DNA of 29,119 nucleotides, taken from NCBI GenBank assembly GCA_002298965.1, contig DBMN01000348.1, positions 1 through 29,119 of the forward strand, in the 5' to 3' direction. Positions 7,245 to 15,534 of this stretch are shown in pieces. Numbering within the stretch: the stretch's first letter is position 1; every line of letters starts with the position of its first letter. The stretch comes from Rhizobiales bacterium UBA697. GTDB taxonomy: Bacteria; Pseudomonadota; Alphaproteobacteria; Rhizobiales; Ancalomicrobiaceae. Both the position numbers and the translations under genes were made by a program. Under the pieces are notes generated by a model, which was not told the origin of the DNA, made no database searches, and was given only the letters and a program-made list of their open reading frames with translations.

Positions 7245-8171
7245 TCACTCGACCGCCCGGCCGAGGCGCGACCACGCGGACGGCCAGACGATCCAACCGG
7301 CGCGGCCGACGAGATCGGCACGCGAGATCGGTCCGAACATCCGGCTGTCGACGGCATTGTCGGTGCGATCACCGACGACGAACCACTGGTCGGTCGAAAG
7401 GGCGATCGGCGCCACGGTCCTGAGCCCCCCCTCGCCGGGACCGCTGGCCATCCGCCAGCGGCGGCCATCGGGCGCCGTCACCGACAGGAAGCGCTCGCCG
7501 GGCACCTCGCCCGGGCCTTCGTCGACGACGGTCGGCGGTCGATCGTCGGCGATCGGGATCCCATCGCGCACCGCGACGGTGGAGCCGGGGCCGGCGACGA
7601 CGCGCGAGACGGCGATGACGTCCGGTTCGCCCGGCCGGCGGAAGACGACGACGTCGCCGATCGCCGGCAGGGCGTCGTCGTAGGCGCGCATGTCGCACAG
7701 GACGATCTCACCGGCTCGGATCGTCGGGTACATCGACGAGGACATCAGAGTGAAGGAGCGGGTGGCACGCTCGTCCTCGGAGAGGCCCGGCAACCAGGTC
7801 GAGACCAGCCCGGGAACGACGAGGAAGGCGGCGGCGCTCGCGTAGATCCACGGCCGGTTCCAACGGCCGGGCGTGAAATCGCGCGCCCGCAGGGCGCTCC
7901 GGACGATGTCGACGAACATCGCGACGGAGATCAGGGCGATCGCGGCAAAGACGGCCGGGCCGACGATCGGCCTGGCAATGGCGCGGCCGATCGCCATCCA
8001 GGACGAGAAGACCGAGAGTTCGGTGAACAACAGGGCCGCCAGCGCGGCACGCGGGCGCCCGACGTAGAGATAGCCGATCACCGGCGCCAGAACGCCGAGC
8101 GGCGCGGCGATCCACCATCGCCGCGGCCGGACGGCCGTCGCCGCTTCGATGAACTGTTCGCCGTCCGTCAT
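7245..8171 (-). CDS. Signal peptidase I-like (S26) membrane protein lacking catalytic Lys
   Basis: 308 residues from ATG 8171 (weak GGGGAC upstream). The N-terminus has about four hydrophobic segments (about 19-35, 42-60, 66-90, 108-127), more than E. coli LepB. The S26 boxes follow: SSSMYPTIRAGEIV with the nucleophile at Ser146; GDVVVFRRPGEPD (172-184); SRVVAGPGSTV (189-199); GDRTDNAVDSRMFGPI (268-282). Where LepB has KRxxGxPGD with the general-base lysine, this protein has Ser189. The protein contains no lysine and no histidine at all, so neither a Ser-Lys nor a Ser-His dyad can form. It may be an inactive relative, use another base, or process a special substrate. It lies 76 nt downstream of ilvD on the same strand. 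The housekeeping lepB should be elsewhere. Confidence 0.8.
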   Translation of the reverse strand: MTDGEQFIEAATAVRPRRWWIAAPLGVLAPVIGYLYVGRPRAALAALLFTELSVFSSWMAIGRAIARPIVGPAVFAAIALISVAMFVDIVRSALRARDFTPGRWNRPWIYASAAAFLVVPGLVSTWLPGLSEDERATRSFTLMSSSMYPTIRAGEIVLCDMRAYDDALPAIGDVVVFRRPGEPDVIAVSRVVAGPGSTVAVRDGIPIADDRPPTVVDEGPGEVPGERFLSVTAPDGRRWRMASGPGEGGLRTVAPIALSTDQWFVVGDRTDNAVDSRMFGPISRADLVGRAGWIVWPSAWSRLGRAVE

Positions 8172-8247
8172 GTCCGTCCCCGCCGTGCCGCCCTGACGAT
8201 GAACGCAGGGTAGCACGGTCGGAGACTGAACGTGGCTTCGGCGCCGA

Positions 8248-10104
8248 TCAGCGCTCGATCTGCGAGACGTCGCGGACGGCGCCCTTGGCGGCGGAGGTCG
8301 CCATGGCGGCGTAGGCGCGCAGCGCGGCAGAGACCTTGCGGGCGCGCGGTTCGGCCGGCTTCCAGGCGGCCTTGCCCTTGGCCTCCATCTTCGCACGACG
8401 GTCGGCCAGCACCTCGTCGGAGACCAGCAGGTCGATGGTGCGGTTCGGGATGTCGATGCGGATGCGATCGCCGGCCTCGACGAGACCGATGGCGCCGCCT
8501 TCCGCCGCTTCCGGCGAGGCGTGGCCGATCGACAGGCCCGAGGTGCCGCCGGAGAAGCGGCCGTCGGTCAGGAGCGCGCAGGCCTTGCCCAGCCCCTTCG
8601 ACTTCAGATAGCTCGTCGGATAGAGCATCTCCTGCATGCCGGGGCCGCCCTTGGGGCCTTCGTAACGGATGACGACGACGTCGCCCGCCACCACCTGGCC
8701 GCCGAGGATGCCGGAGACCGCGGCGTCCTGGCTCTCGAAGATCTTCACTTCGCCTTCGAACTTCAGGATCGACTCGTCGACGCCGGCCGTCTTCACGATG
8801 CAGCCGTCGAGCGCGATGTTGCCGAAGAGGACCGCGAGGCCGCCGTCCTTGGAGAAGGCGTGGGCGGCGTCGCGGATGACGCCCTTCTCGCGGTCGGTGT
8901 CGAGGCTGTCCCAGCGACGGGCCTGCGAGAAGGCGGTCAGCGACGGCACGCCGCCCGGAGCCGCCTTGTAGAACTCGGCCACCCCCGGATCGTTCGAGCG
9001 CACGATGTCCCAGGTGTCGATCGCCGCCTTGAGCGAAGGCGCGTGGACGGTCGGCAGGTCGGTCGTCAGCAGGCCGGCACGCTCCAGCTCGCCGAGGATG
9101 GCGAAGATGCCGCCGGCGCGGTGGACGTCCTCCATGTGGACGTTCGCGACCGCCGGGGCGACCTTGGAGAGGCAGGGCACGCGACGCGACAGACGGTCGA
9201 TGTCGGCCATCTGGAAGTCGACGCCCGCCTCCTGCGCCGCGGCGAGGAGATGCAGCACGGTGTTGGTCGAGCCGCCCATGGCGATGTCGAGCGTCATGGC
9301 GTTCTCGAAGGCCGGCTTGCCGGCGATGGAACGCGGCAGCACGCTCTCGTCGTTCCCCTCGTAATAGCGCTTGGCGAGATCGACGATCAGCCGGCCGGCC
9401 TCGAGGAACAGGCGCTCGCGATCGGCGTGGGTGGCGAGCGTCGAGCCGTTGCCGGGCAGCGACAGGCCGAGGGCTTCGGTCAGGCAGTTCATCGAGTTGG
9501 CGGTGAACATGCCCGAGCACGAGCCGCAGGTCGGGCAGGCCGAGCGCTCGTAGGACTTCACGTCCTCGTCGGACACCTTGTCGTCGGCGGCGGCGATCAT
9601 CGCGTCGATCAGGTCGACGGACTTGGTGTCGCCGGTCGACAGCAGCACCTTGCCGGCCTCCATCGGGCCGCCGGAGACGAAGATCGTCGGGATGTTCAGG
9701 CGCAGCGACGCCATCAGCATGCCGGGGGTGATCTTGTCGCAGTTGGAGATGCAGACCATGGCGTCGGCGCAGTGGCCGTTGACCATGTATTCGACCGAGT
9801 CGGCGATCAGGTCGCGCGACGGCAGCGAATAGAGCATGCCGTCGTGGCCCATGGCGATGCCGTCGTCGATGGCGATGGTGTTCATCTCCTTGGCGACGCC
9901 GCCGGCGCGCTCGATCTCGCGGGCGACCAGCTGGCCGAGGTCCTTGAGGTGGACGTGGCCGGGCACGAACTGGGTGAAGGAGTTCACCACGGCGATGATC
10001 GGCTTGCCGAAGTCGCCGTCCTTCATGCCGGTGGCGCGCCACAGACCGCGGGCGCCGGCCATGTTGCGGCCATGGGTGGAGGTGCGGGAACGATAGGCGG
10101 GCAT
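8248..10104 (-). CDS. ilvD: Dihydroxy-acid dehydratase
   Basis: 618 residues; start ATG 10104 with GGAAGAG 6 nt upstream. It dehydrates 2,3-dihydroxy-isovalerate and -methylvalerate to the 2-oxo acids of valine and isoleucine synthesis. It resembles E. coli IlvD along its whole length: MPAYRSRTSTHGRNMAGAR start, IDDGIAMGHDGM (79-90), NCDKITPG (121-128), CPTCGSCSGMF (190-200), MGGSTNTVLH, LLTDGRFSGGTSG. Cluster cysteines are Cys122 and Cys196; the third cysteine found in [2Fe-2S] plant and actinobacterial types is replaced in FVPGHVHL, as in the oxygen-sensitive [4Fe-4S] E. coli type. It diverges from the AEC transporter gene across a 231-nt gap in which I see no leader peptide or T-box. Confidence 0.97.
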   Translation of the reverse strand: MPAYRSRTSTHGRNMAGARGLWRATGMKDGDFGKPIIAVVNSFTQFVPGHVHLKDLGQLVAREIERAGGVAKEMNTIAIDDGIAMGHDGMLYSLPSRDLIADSVEYMVNGHCADAMVCISNCDKITPGMLMASLRLNIPTIFVSGGPMEAGKVLLSTGDTKSVDLIDAMIAAADDKVSDEDVKSYERSACPTCGSCSGMFTANSMNCLTEALGLSLPGNGSTLATHADRERLFLEAGRLIVDLAKRYYEGNDESVLPRSIAGKPAFENAMTLDIAMGGSTNTVLHLLAAAQEAGVDFQMADIDRLSRRVPCLSKVAPAVANVHMEDVHRAGGIFAILGELERAGLLTTDLPTVHAPSLKAAIDTWDIVRSNDPGVAEFYKAAPGGVPSLTAFSQARRWDSLDTDREKGVIRDAAHAFSKDGGLAVLFGNIALDGCIVKTAGVDESILKFEGEVKIFESQDAAVSGILGGQVVAGDVVVIRYEGPKGGPGMQEMLYPTSYLKSKGLGKACALLTDGRFSGGTSGLSIGHASPEAAEGGAIGLVEAGDRIRIDIPNRTIDLLVSDEVLADRRAKMEAKGKAAWKPAEPRARKVSAALRAYAAMATSAAKGAVRDVSQIER

Positions 10105-10335
10105 CGGCTCTTCCTTCGAGGAGGTCGCGGCGAGGCGCGACGGATTCCGGCGATCTCGGAGCGGTTCAAATAGCTCGATACGGGCGTCGAGACCAGAGGC
10201 AGACGACGGACTTCGACGCATGCCGCGACGGGAACCGTCCCATGCGAGGGCCGCCGTGTTCAAATCGAATCGATCGTGTTAGCGAAAACAGGACGATCCG
10301 CCCGGCATCCTGCCGTCGATCGATACGGGATACCC

Positions 10336-11277
10336 ATGCTCTTCGCCCTCGAAACCGTCGTGCCGATCTTCGCCTTCGTCGCCATCGGCTGGGTGATGGC
10401 GGTGACGCGCACCATCGGACCGCAGGCGGCGGACGGGCTGGCGATCGTCGCCGGCGCGGTCGGCATTCCGATGCTGATCTTCCGCACCATCGTCTTCGCC
10501 GACTTCGGCGCGGTGTCGCCCTGGGCCCTGTGGGCCTGCTACTTCCCGGCGGCGGCGATCTCCTGGGGGATCGGCCACGTCGTCACCGCCCGCGTCTTCG
10601 GCCGCGATCCCCGCACGGCGGTCGTCGGCGGCATGGGGGCGGCCTTCGCCAACACCGCCTTCGTCGGCCTGCCGCTGGCGCAGAAGGCCTACGGCGACCA
10701 CGGCGCGCTGATCGTCACGCTGATCATCTCCGTCCACATGCCGATCATGATGACGGCGGCGACGCTGATGATGACGCGCGCCTCGGGCAAGGACGCGCCC
10801 GGCGGGGCGCTCCGGACCGTCTGGCGAATCCTCAAGGCGCTCGCGACCAATCCGATCGTGCTCGGCATCTTCGCCGGCCTCGCCTTCCGCTTCTTCGCGC
10901 TGAAGCCGACCGGCGTCGTGGAGAAGACCGTGCAGTCGATCGCCGAGATGGCGAGCCCGGTGGCGCTCTTGTCGCTCGGCATGAGCATGCACTTCCGCGG
11001 CATCCGCGGCGACATCGCACCGTCGCTGGCGATCTCGACGCTGAAGCTGGTGGCGATGCCGGCCCTGGTGCTGGCGACCTGCCGGCTGGTCGGGCTCGAC
11101 GCCGTCGATACCGGGCCGCTCGTCGTGGTGGCCGGCGTGCCGGCGGGCATCAACGTCTTCATGCTGGCGAGCCAGTTCGGCGCCGGCCAACGGCTGGGAG
11201 CCGGCGTGGTGGCGCTGACCACGGCGCTCGGCGTCCTGACCTCGGTCGGCTGGCTGACGCTGCTCGGCGCGCGGTGA
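10336..11277 (+). CDS. AEC-family (auxin efflux carrier-like) transporter
   Basis: 313 residues from ATG 10336; an in-frame start at 10276 would add 20 polar residues and has no better ribosome site. About ten hydrophobic helices in two halves separated by a basic cytoplasmic loop (MMTRASGKDAPGGALRTVWR). Typical AEC features: ALETVVPIFAFVAIGW at the N-terminus, GMGAAFANTAFVGLPLA in the helix 4 region, ATNPIVLGIFAGL opening the second half, and a C-terminal AGVPAGINVFMLASQFG. Members move small organic anions such as malate or other carboxylates across the inner membrane; the substrate here is unknown. The next gene starts 82 nt downstream on the same strand. Confidence 0.88.
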   Translation: MLFALETVVPIFAFVAIGWVMAVTRTIGPQAADGLAIVAGAVGIPMLIFRTIVFADFGAVSPWALWACYFPAAAISWGIGHVVTARVFGRDPRTAVVGGMGAAFANTAFVGLPLAQKAYGDHGALIVTLIISVHMPIMMTAATLMMTRASGKDAPGGALRTVWRILKALATNPIVLGIFAGLAFRFFALKPTGVVEKTVQSIAEMASPVALLSLGMSMHFRGIRGDIAPSLAISTLKLVAMPALVLATCRLVGLDAVDTGPLVVVAGVPAGINVFMLASQFGAGQRLGAGVVALTTALGVLTSVGWLTLLGAR

Positions 11278-11358
11278 GCGAGCCCGCAACCTCTGTTTTC
11301 ATTTTGTTCCGATCCCTGTAGAACCTTGCTCGAGGGAATCGACGAGGATCGGCGTCGC

Positions 11359-12468
11359 ATGGAATGGGCACCCCAACAGGATCGCGCGCTGGTCGAGATC
11401 GCCGACTGGCTGAAGCGCGGCGACCGGCAGGTCTTCCGGCTGTTCGGCTATGCCGGAACCGGCAAGACGACGCTCGCCCGCCACATCGCCGAGGGCGTCG
11501 ACGGCGACGTCTGTTTCGGCGCCTTCACCGGCAAGGCGGCGCTCGTCATGCGCTCCAAGGGCTGCGACGGCGCCTCGACCATCCATTCGATGATCTATCG
11601 CCCCAAGCGCCCGGCCGAGGACGAGGAGGAAGAGGAGGAGACCTTCTCCTTCACCCTCAATCGCAATTCGGACGCCGCCAAGGCCGATCTGATCGTCATC
11701 GACGAATGCTCGATGGTCGACGAGGAGCTCGGACGCGACCTGCTCTCCTTCGGCAAGAAGACGCTGGTGCTGGGCGATCCGGCGCAGCTGCCGCCGGTCA
11801 AGGGCGGCGGCTTCTTCACCGAGGCGACGCCCGACGTGATGCTGACGGAAGTGCACCGGCAGGCGGCGCACAATCCGATCATCCGTCTGTCGATGGACAT
11901 TCGCGAGGGGCGCGAGCTCGAGCCGGGCGACTACGGCGAGGCCGCCGTCATCGGCCGGCGCGACATCACCGCCGACCGCATCCTCGCCGCCGATCAGGTG
12001 TTGGTCGGGCGCAACAAGACGCGGCATCTCTACAACAGGCGCATCCGCGAACTGCGCGGCTACACCGCCTCGACGCCCGAGGTCGGCGAGAAGCTCGTCT
12101 GTCTCCGCAACGACAAGACCAAGGGCATCCAGAACGGCGGGCTCTATCGGGTCACCCGGGTGAAGAGCCCGAAGGGCGCCTTCCTGAAGTTCGACCTCTC
12201 CGCCGAAGACACGACCGAACGGCGACGCATTGCCGCATCGGTTCTTCCCGCGTTCTTCGAAGGTGGCGAAGAGGCTCTTCCCTGGCAACTGCGGCGTAGA
12301 TCGGACGAATTCGACTACGGTTACGCGTTGACGGTGCACAAGTCGCAAGGTTCGCAGTGGGACGACGTCGTCCTCTTCGACGAGAGCTTCGCCTTCAAGG
12401 AACACCGCGCCCGTTGGCTCTATACCGGCATAACGCGGGCGGCGGAGCGCCTCACCATCGTGACGTGA
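11359..12468 (+). CDS. ATP-dependent RecD-like DNA helicase
   Basis: 369 residues from ATG 11359 (GAGGA 10 nt upstream); a TTG at 11326 would add 11 residues. SF1 helicase motifs: Walker A GYAGTGKTTLA (30-40), Walker B LIVIDECSMVDE (111-122), motif III GDPAQLPPV (139-147), motif IV-like EVHRQAAHNP, and the UvrD C2-type end TVHKSQGSQWDDVV then YTGITRAAERLTIV at the very C-terminus. An acidic loop of Asp and Glu sits at 88-95. There is no RecBCD-interaction domain, so this is a stand-alone RecD/Dda-like 5'-3' helicase, presumably in DNA repair or replication restart. Homologues of this size are common in Rhizobiales. Confidence 0.88.
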   Translation: MEWAPQQDRALVEIADWLKRGDRQVFRLFGYAGTGKTTLARHIAEGVDGDVCFGAFTGKAALVMRSKGCDGASTIHSMIYRPKRPAEDEEEEEETFSFTLNRNSDAAKADLIVIDECSMVDEELGRDLLSFGKKTLVLGDPAQLPPVKGGGFFTEATPDVMLTEVHRQAAHNPIIRLSMDIREGRELEPGDYGEAAVIGRRDITADRILAADQVLVGRNKTRHLYNRRIRELRGYTASTPEVGEKLVCLRNDKTKGIQNGGLYRVTRVKSPKGAFLKFDLSAEDTTERRRIAASVLPAFFEGGEEALPWQLRRRSDEFDYGYALTVHKSQGSQWDDVVLFDESFAFKEHRARWLYTGITRAAERLTIVT

Positions 12469-12516
12469 GGCATGTCAGGCGTATTCGACCGGGCATTACG
12501 ACTGGCATATCGACAT

Positions 12517-12530
12517 TGAAAACGTTTTCA
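12517..12530. promoter_or_regulatory. 14-bp perfect palindrome, LacI-type operator-like
   Basis: TGAAAACGTTTTCA is fully symmetric about a central CG, the pattern recognised by many LacI/GalR-family repressors. No loop is possible, so it is not a terminator. It lies 49 nt after the helicase stop and about 210 nt before the chemoreceptor. No LacI-type gene is in the window. Confidence 0.4.
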
Positions 12531-12596
12531 GTCACCGACTCCGCGCCTCTGCACGAGATCTGCGGCGCCGAGGGCATCAGCCTTTCGTCTAACTTG

Positions 12597-12613
12597 GATT
12601 ACGTAGCGTAATC
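12597..12613. repeat. Inverted repeat GATTACG-TAG-CGTAATC
   Basis: Perfect 7-bp arms around 3 nt, about 127 nt before the chemoreceptor start. Without a T tract it is not a convincing terminator and may be a protein-binding site. Confidence 0.4.
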
Positions 12614-12739
12614 ATCGGGTCGAGACTGGCGATCCGCGTGGTTTCCCGTATGCGAACAGATACGCGCTCCGAAACGAATTCTTTAGCAACTACAGCCTAT
12701 TTTGAACAAAAGCGCCTGCGAGAGCCGGAACGGGACAAC

Positions 12740-14425
12740 ATGCTCAGCCGAATCAAACTGACCCTCGGGCTCCGGTTTCTCACCATCATCGCCATCGCGG
12801 TGGCGATCATGAGCGCCGGAACGATCTACGCGATCTACCAGTTCCGCGAGGCGATGATCGAGCTGCGCCAGCAGCAGGCCAAGGCGGTGATCGACACCAC
12901 CGCCTCCCATCTCGGTGGGCTGCAGCGCAAGGTCGCGGCCGGCGAGATGACGCCGGAGGCCGCCCGCAAGGCGGGCGCCGAGGCGATCGCGGCGATCCGT
13001 TTCGAGGGCGACAACTACATCTTCGCCTACGACAAGGCCGGCCATCTGGTCGCCTCCGGCAATCCCGACCTGAAGGTCGGCTCCGACGCCAAGGGCGTGA
13101 TCACCGCCGACGGCAAGATGCTGATGAAGGAGATGATGGCGGTCGCCGCGGCGGGCGGCGGCTTCGTCGACTATCAGTGGAAGCGGCCGGGCGACGGTTC
13201 GATCAGCCGCAAGAGCGCCTATGCCCTGACCGTCCCCGGCTTCGACTGGATGATCGGCTCCGGCACCCACGTGACCGACGTCGACACGACCATCATCCGC
13301 ACCGTGATGTGGATCTCCGCCGGCTGCACGCCGGCGATGGTCGCCTTCGTGATCTACGCGCTGTGGCTCGGCCGCGGCATCTCCCATCCGATCAACCGCC
13401 TCACCGGCGTCATGGACGAGCTGGCCGCCGGCGACACCGCCGGCAAGGTCCCCTACACGGCCCGCAACGACGAGGTCGGCGAGATCGCCCGCGCCGTCGA
13501 GGTGTTCCGCCAGTCGATGATCGAGCGCGACACGCTGAAGCTCGAAGAGGCCCACATCGCCGACGAGCACAATGCCCGCGCCGGCCGGATCGAGAAGATC
13601 ATCTCCGACTTCCGCGGCGAGGCGGCGCAGATCGTCGCCTTCGTCCGCACCACGGCGCAGGACATGACGGTCTCGGCCGAGGAGCTGACCAAGACGGCGC
13701 GCGAGACCGGCCAGTCGATGCACGAGGCCGAGAAGCTCGCCTATGCCGACGCCGAGCACGTCGCCGCCGTGGCGCATGCGACGTCGGAACTGTCGTCGAC
13801 CGTCATCGACGTCGGCCGCCAGACGTCCGAGGCCGGACGCATCACCTCGGAAGGCGCCGAGCAGGGCCGCGAGGCGCGCGAAGGCGTCGCCGCGCTCGCC
13901 GAGACCGCCGAGAAGATCGGCGTCGTCGTCGACCTGATCCGCGCCATCGCCGACCAGACCAATCTCCTCGCCCTCAACGCCACGATCGAGGCGGCACGCG
14001 CCGGCGAGGCCGGCCGCGGCTTCGCGGTCGTCGCCTCCGAGGTCAAGCAGCTCGCCACACAGACCACCAAGGCGACCGAAGAGATCGCCGACAGCGTCGC
14101 CGCCATCCAGTCGGCGACCCGCGAGGCGGTCCGCCAGATCGGCTCGGTGACGCATTCGCTGGAGGCGATCGAGAACTCGAGCTCGACCATCGCCCAGGCG
14201 GTCGAGGAACAGACCGCCACCACCAACCAGATCTCCGACCGCTCGCGCGACGTGGCGCGCGACACCGCGCTCCTCACCGAGGCGATCTCGCGGGTGGCCG
14301 GCGCCGTCGACGACACCTCGCGCGTCGCCGACGAGGTCACCGGCGTCGCCAAGGAATTGGCCGAGGCCGCCACCGAACTCGACGGCCGCATCTCGCGCTT
14401 CCTGCAGGACGTCGCGGCGGCCTGA
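12740..14425 (+). CDS. Methyl-accepting chemotaxis protein with Cache sensor
   Basis: 561 residues from ATG 12740 with GGGA 5 nt upstream. Order: membrane helix about 10-33; periplasmic single-Cache (sCache_2-type) domain about 34-190, with the typical helix, then RFEGDNYIFAYDKAGHLVA, and the ending GFDWMIGSGTHVTDVD; second membrane helix about 193-216; HAMP (GRGISHPINRLTGVMDELAA...NDEVGEIARAVEVFRQ); cytoplasmic coiled coil with the invariant hairpin tip DQTNLLALNATIEAARAGEA and GRGFAVVASEV. Such receptors signal through CheA/CheW; sCache_2 receptors often sense short organic acids, but the ligand here is unknown. There is no C-terminal CheR/CheB pentapeptide. No che genes are adjacent, so it is an orphan receptor. 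Confidence 0.95.
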   Translation: MLSRIKLTLGLRFLTIIAIAVAIMSAGTIYAIYQFREAMIELRQQQAKAVIDTTASHLGGLQRKVAAGEMTPEAARKAGAEAIAAIRFEGDNYIFAYDKAGHLVASGNPDLKVGSDAKGVITADGKMLMKEMMAVAAAGGGFVDYQWKRPGDGSISRKSAYALTVPGFDWMIGSGTHVTDVDTTIIRTVMWISAGCTPAMVAFVIYALWLGRGISHPINRLTGVMDELAAGDTAGKVPYTARNDEVGEIARAVEVFRQSMIERDTLKLEEAHIADEHNARAGRIEKIISDFRGEAAQIVAFVRTTAQDMTVSAEELTKTARETGQSMHEAEKLAYADAEHVAAVAHATSELSSTVIDVGRQTSEAGRITSEGAEQGREAREGVAALAETAEKIGVVVDLIRAIADQTNLLALNATIEAARAGEAGRGFAVVASEVKQLATQTTKATEEIADSVAAIQSATREAVRQIGSVTHSLEAIENSSSTIAQAVEEQTATTNQISDRSRDVARDTALLTEAISRVAGAVDDTSRVADEVTGVAKELAEAATELDGRISRFLQDVAAA

Positions 14426-14450
14426 TCGAGCGACACCATCGCCATGCGGA

Positions 14451-14475
14451 AGAGGCCGCCCCATGGGCGGCCTCT
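14451..14475. terminator. Bidirectional hairpin terminator between MCP and puuE
   Basis: Perfect 11-bp stem, AGAGGCCGCCC-CAT-GGGCGGCCTCT, followed on the plus strand by CTCGTTTCGG. It sits in the 78-nt gap between two convergent genes and probably serves both. Confidence 0.7.
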
Positions 14476-14503
14476 CTCGTTTCGGCGGCGCGATCGACCG
14501 GCC

Positions 14504-15427
14504 TCAGCCGGCGTCGGCGGGGCGATGGTGGGTGTGCCAGTGCCAGGCGATGTCGATGCGGCGCGGGATCCACACCTTCTCCTTCGACGCGATGTAGTCG
14601 AGGAAGCGGGCGAGACCGGCGGCGCGGCCGGGACGGCCGACGATACGGCAGTGGAGACCGACCGACATCATCTTCGGGCTGGTGGCGCCCTCCTCCCACA
14701 GGACGTCGAACGTGTCCTTGAGATACTGGAAGAACTGCTCGCTCTCGGTGAAGCCCGGCGCGTTCGAGAACCGCATGTCGTTGGTCTCGAGGCTGTAGGG
14801 AATGACGAGATGCGGTCCCTTGGGACCCTCCTCCCAGTAGGGCAGATCGTCGGCATAGGTGTCGCTGTCGTAGACGAAGCCGCCTTCCGCCTTGACCAGG
14901 TCGCGGGTGTTGACCGAGGTGCGGCCGGTGTACCAGCCGAGCGGGCGCGAGCCGGTCACTTCCGTGTGGATGCGGATCGCCTCCTCGACGTGGGCACGCT
15001 CCTCTTCCGCCGTGAAGTTGCGGTAGTCGATCCACTTCAGACCGTGGCTGGCGATCTCCCAGTTCGCCTCCTTCATGGCGGCGACGATCTCGGGATTGCG
15101 GGCGAGCGCGGTGGCGACGCCGTAGACGGTGACCGGCATCTCGCGCGACGTGAACATCCGCCACAGGCGCCAGAAGCCGGCGCGCGAGCCGTATTCGTAC
15201 ATGCTCTCGACGTTCATGTGGCGCTGGCCCGGCCAGGGCTGGGCGCCGAGCACGTCGGAGAGGAAGGCCTCGGAGGCGGCATCGCCGTGCAGGATGCAGT
15301 TCTCGCCGCCCTCCTCGTAGTTCACCACGAACTGCACCGCCACGCGCGCGCCGCCCGGCCACTTCGGGTCCGGCGGGTTGCGGCCGTAGCCGATCATGTC
15401 GCGGGGATAGGTGGAATCGGCGGTCAT
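14504..15427 (-). CDS. puuE: Allantoinase, PuuE / polysaccharide-deacetylase type
   Basis: 307 residues, start ATG 15427 with GAGGG 6 nt upstream. The sequence is the cofactor-light polysaccharide-deacetylase-like allantoinase, not the metal amidohydrolase AllB: YPRDMIGYGRNPPDPKWPGG start, VNYEEGGENCILHGD (35-49), EYGSRAGFWRLWRMF (78-92), EIASHGLKWIDY (123-134), RPLGWYTGRTS, and near the C-terminus RRIDIAWHWHTHHRP. It hydrolyses allantoin to allantoate in purine breakdown. Length is normal. No other purine-catabolism gene is in the window; the neighbour upstream is a small unknown membrane protein. Confidence 0.93.
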   Translation of the reverse strand: MTADSTYPRDMIGYGRNPPDPKWPGGARVAVQFVVNYEEGGENCILHGDAASEAFLSDVLGAQPWPGQRHMNVESMYEYGSRAGFWRLWRMFTSREMPVTVYGVATALARNPEIVAAMKEANWEIASHGLKWIDYRNFTAEEERAHVEEAIRIHTEVTGSRPLGWYTGRTSVNTRDLVKAEGGFVYDSDTYADDLPYWEEGPKGPHLVIPYSLETNDMRFSNAPGFTESEQFFQYLKDTFDVLWEEGATSPKMMSVGLHCRIVGRPGRAAGLARFLDYIASKEKVWIPRRIDIAWHWHTHHRPADAG

Positions 15428-15444
15428 GGGTCACCCTCGCAAGC

Positions 15445-15462
15445 GTATACGGTGACGCATAC
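15445..15462. promoter_or_regulatory. Possible operator upstream of puuE
   Basis: GTATAC-GGTGAC-GCATAC: imperfect inverted hexamers 18 nt before the puuE start codon, where a repressor would block its transcription. Purine catabolism is often regulated by a GntR- or LysR-type protein, but no regulator is nearby. Weak evidence from one short site. Confidence 0.25.
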
Positions 15463-15534
15463 AGTGCGTCCGACGGCCGCGCGAATTCAACCCCCGCCGC
15501 GCGGAGACCATCCATTCGGGAAACGGAGAGCCGC

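Larger units (their letters stand above)
12469..12739 (+). promoter_or_regulatory. Upstream region of chemoreceptor gene with two palindromes
   Basis: 271 nt between the helicase stop and the chemoreceptor start, less GC-rich than the genes on each side. It holds two perfect palindromes listed separately (12517-12530 and 12597-12613) and, just before the gene, an AT-rich stretch (12675-12710, TTTAGCAACTACAGCC and beyond) likely to contain the promoter. An in-frame extension of the chemoreceptor from 12638 exists but is unlikely because its composition is polar and it lacks a ribosome site. No other gene seen. Confidence 0.45.

Noticed and set aside
12518..12529. Palindrome GAAAACGTTTTC as a helicase terminator
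   Set aside because: It has no loop and no GC-rich stem, so an operator is more likely.
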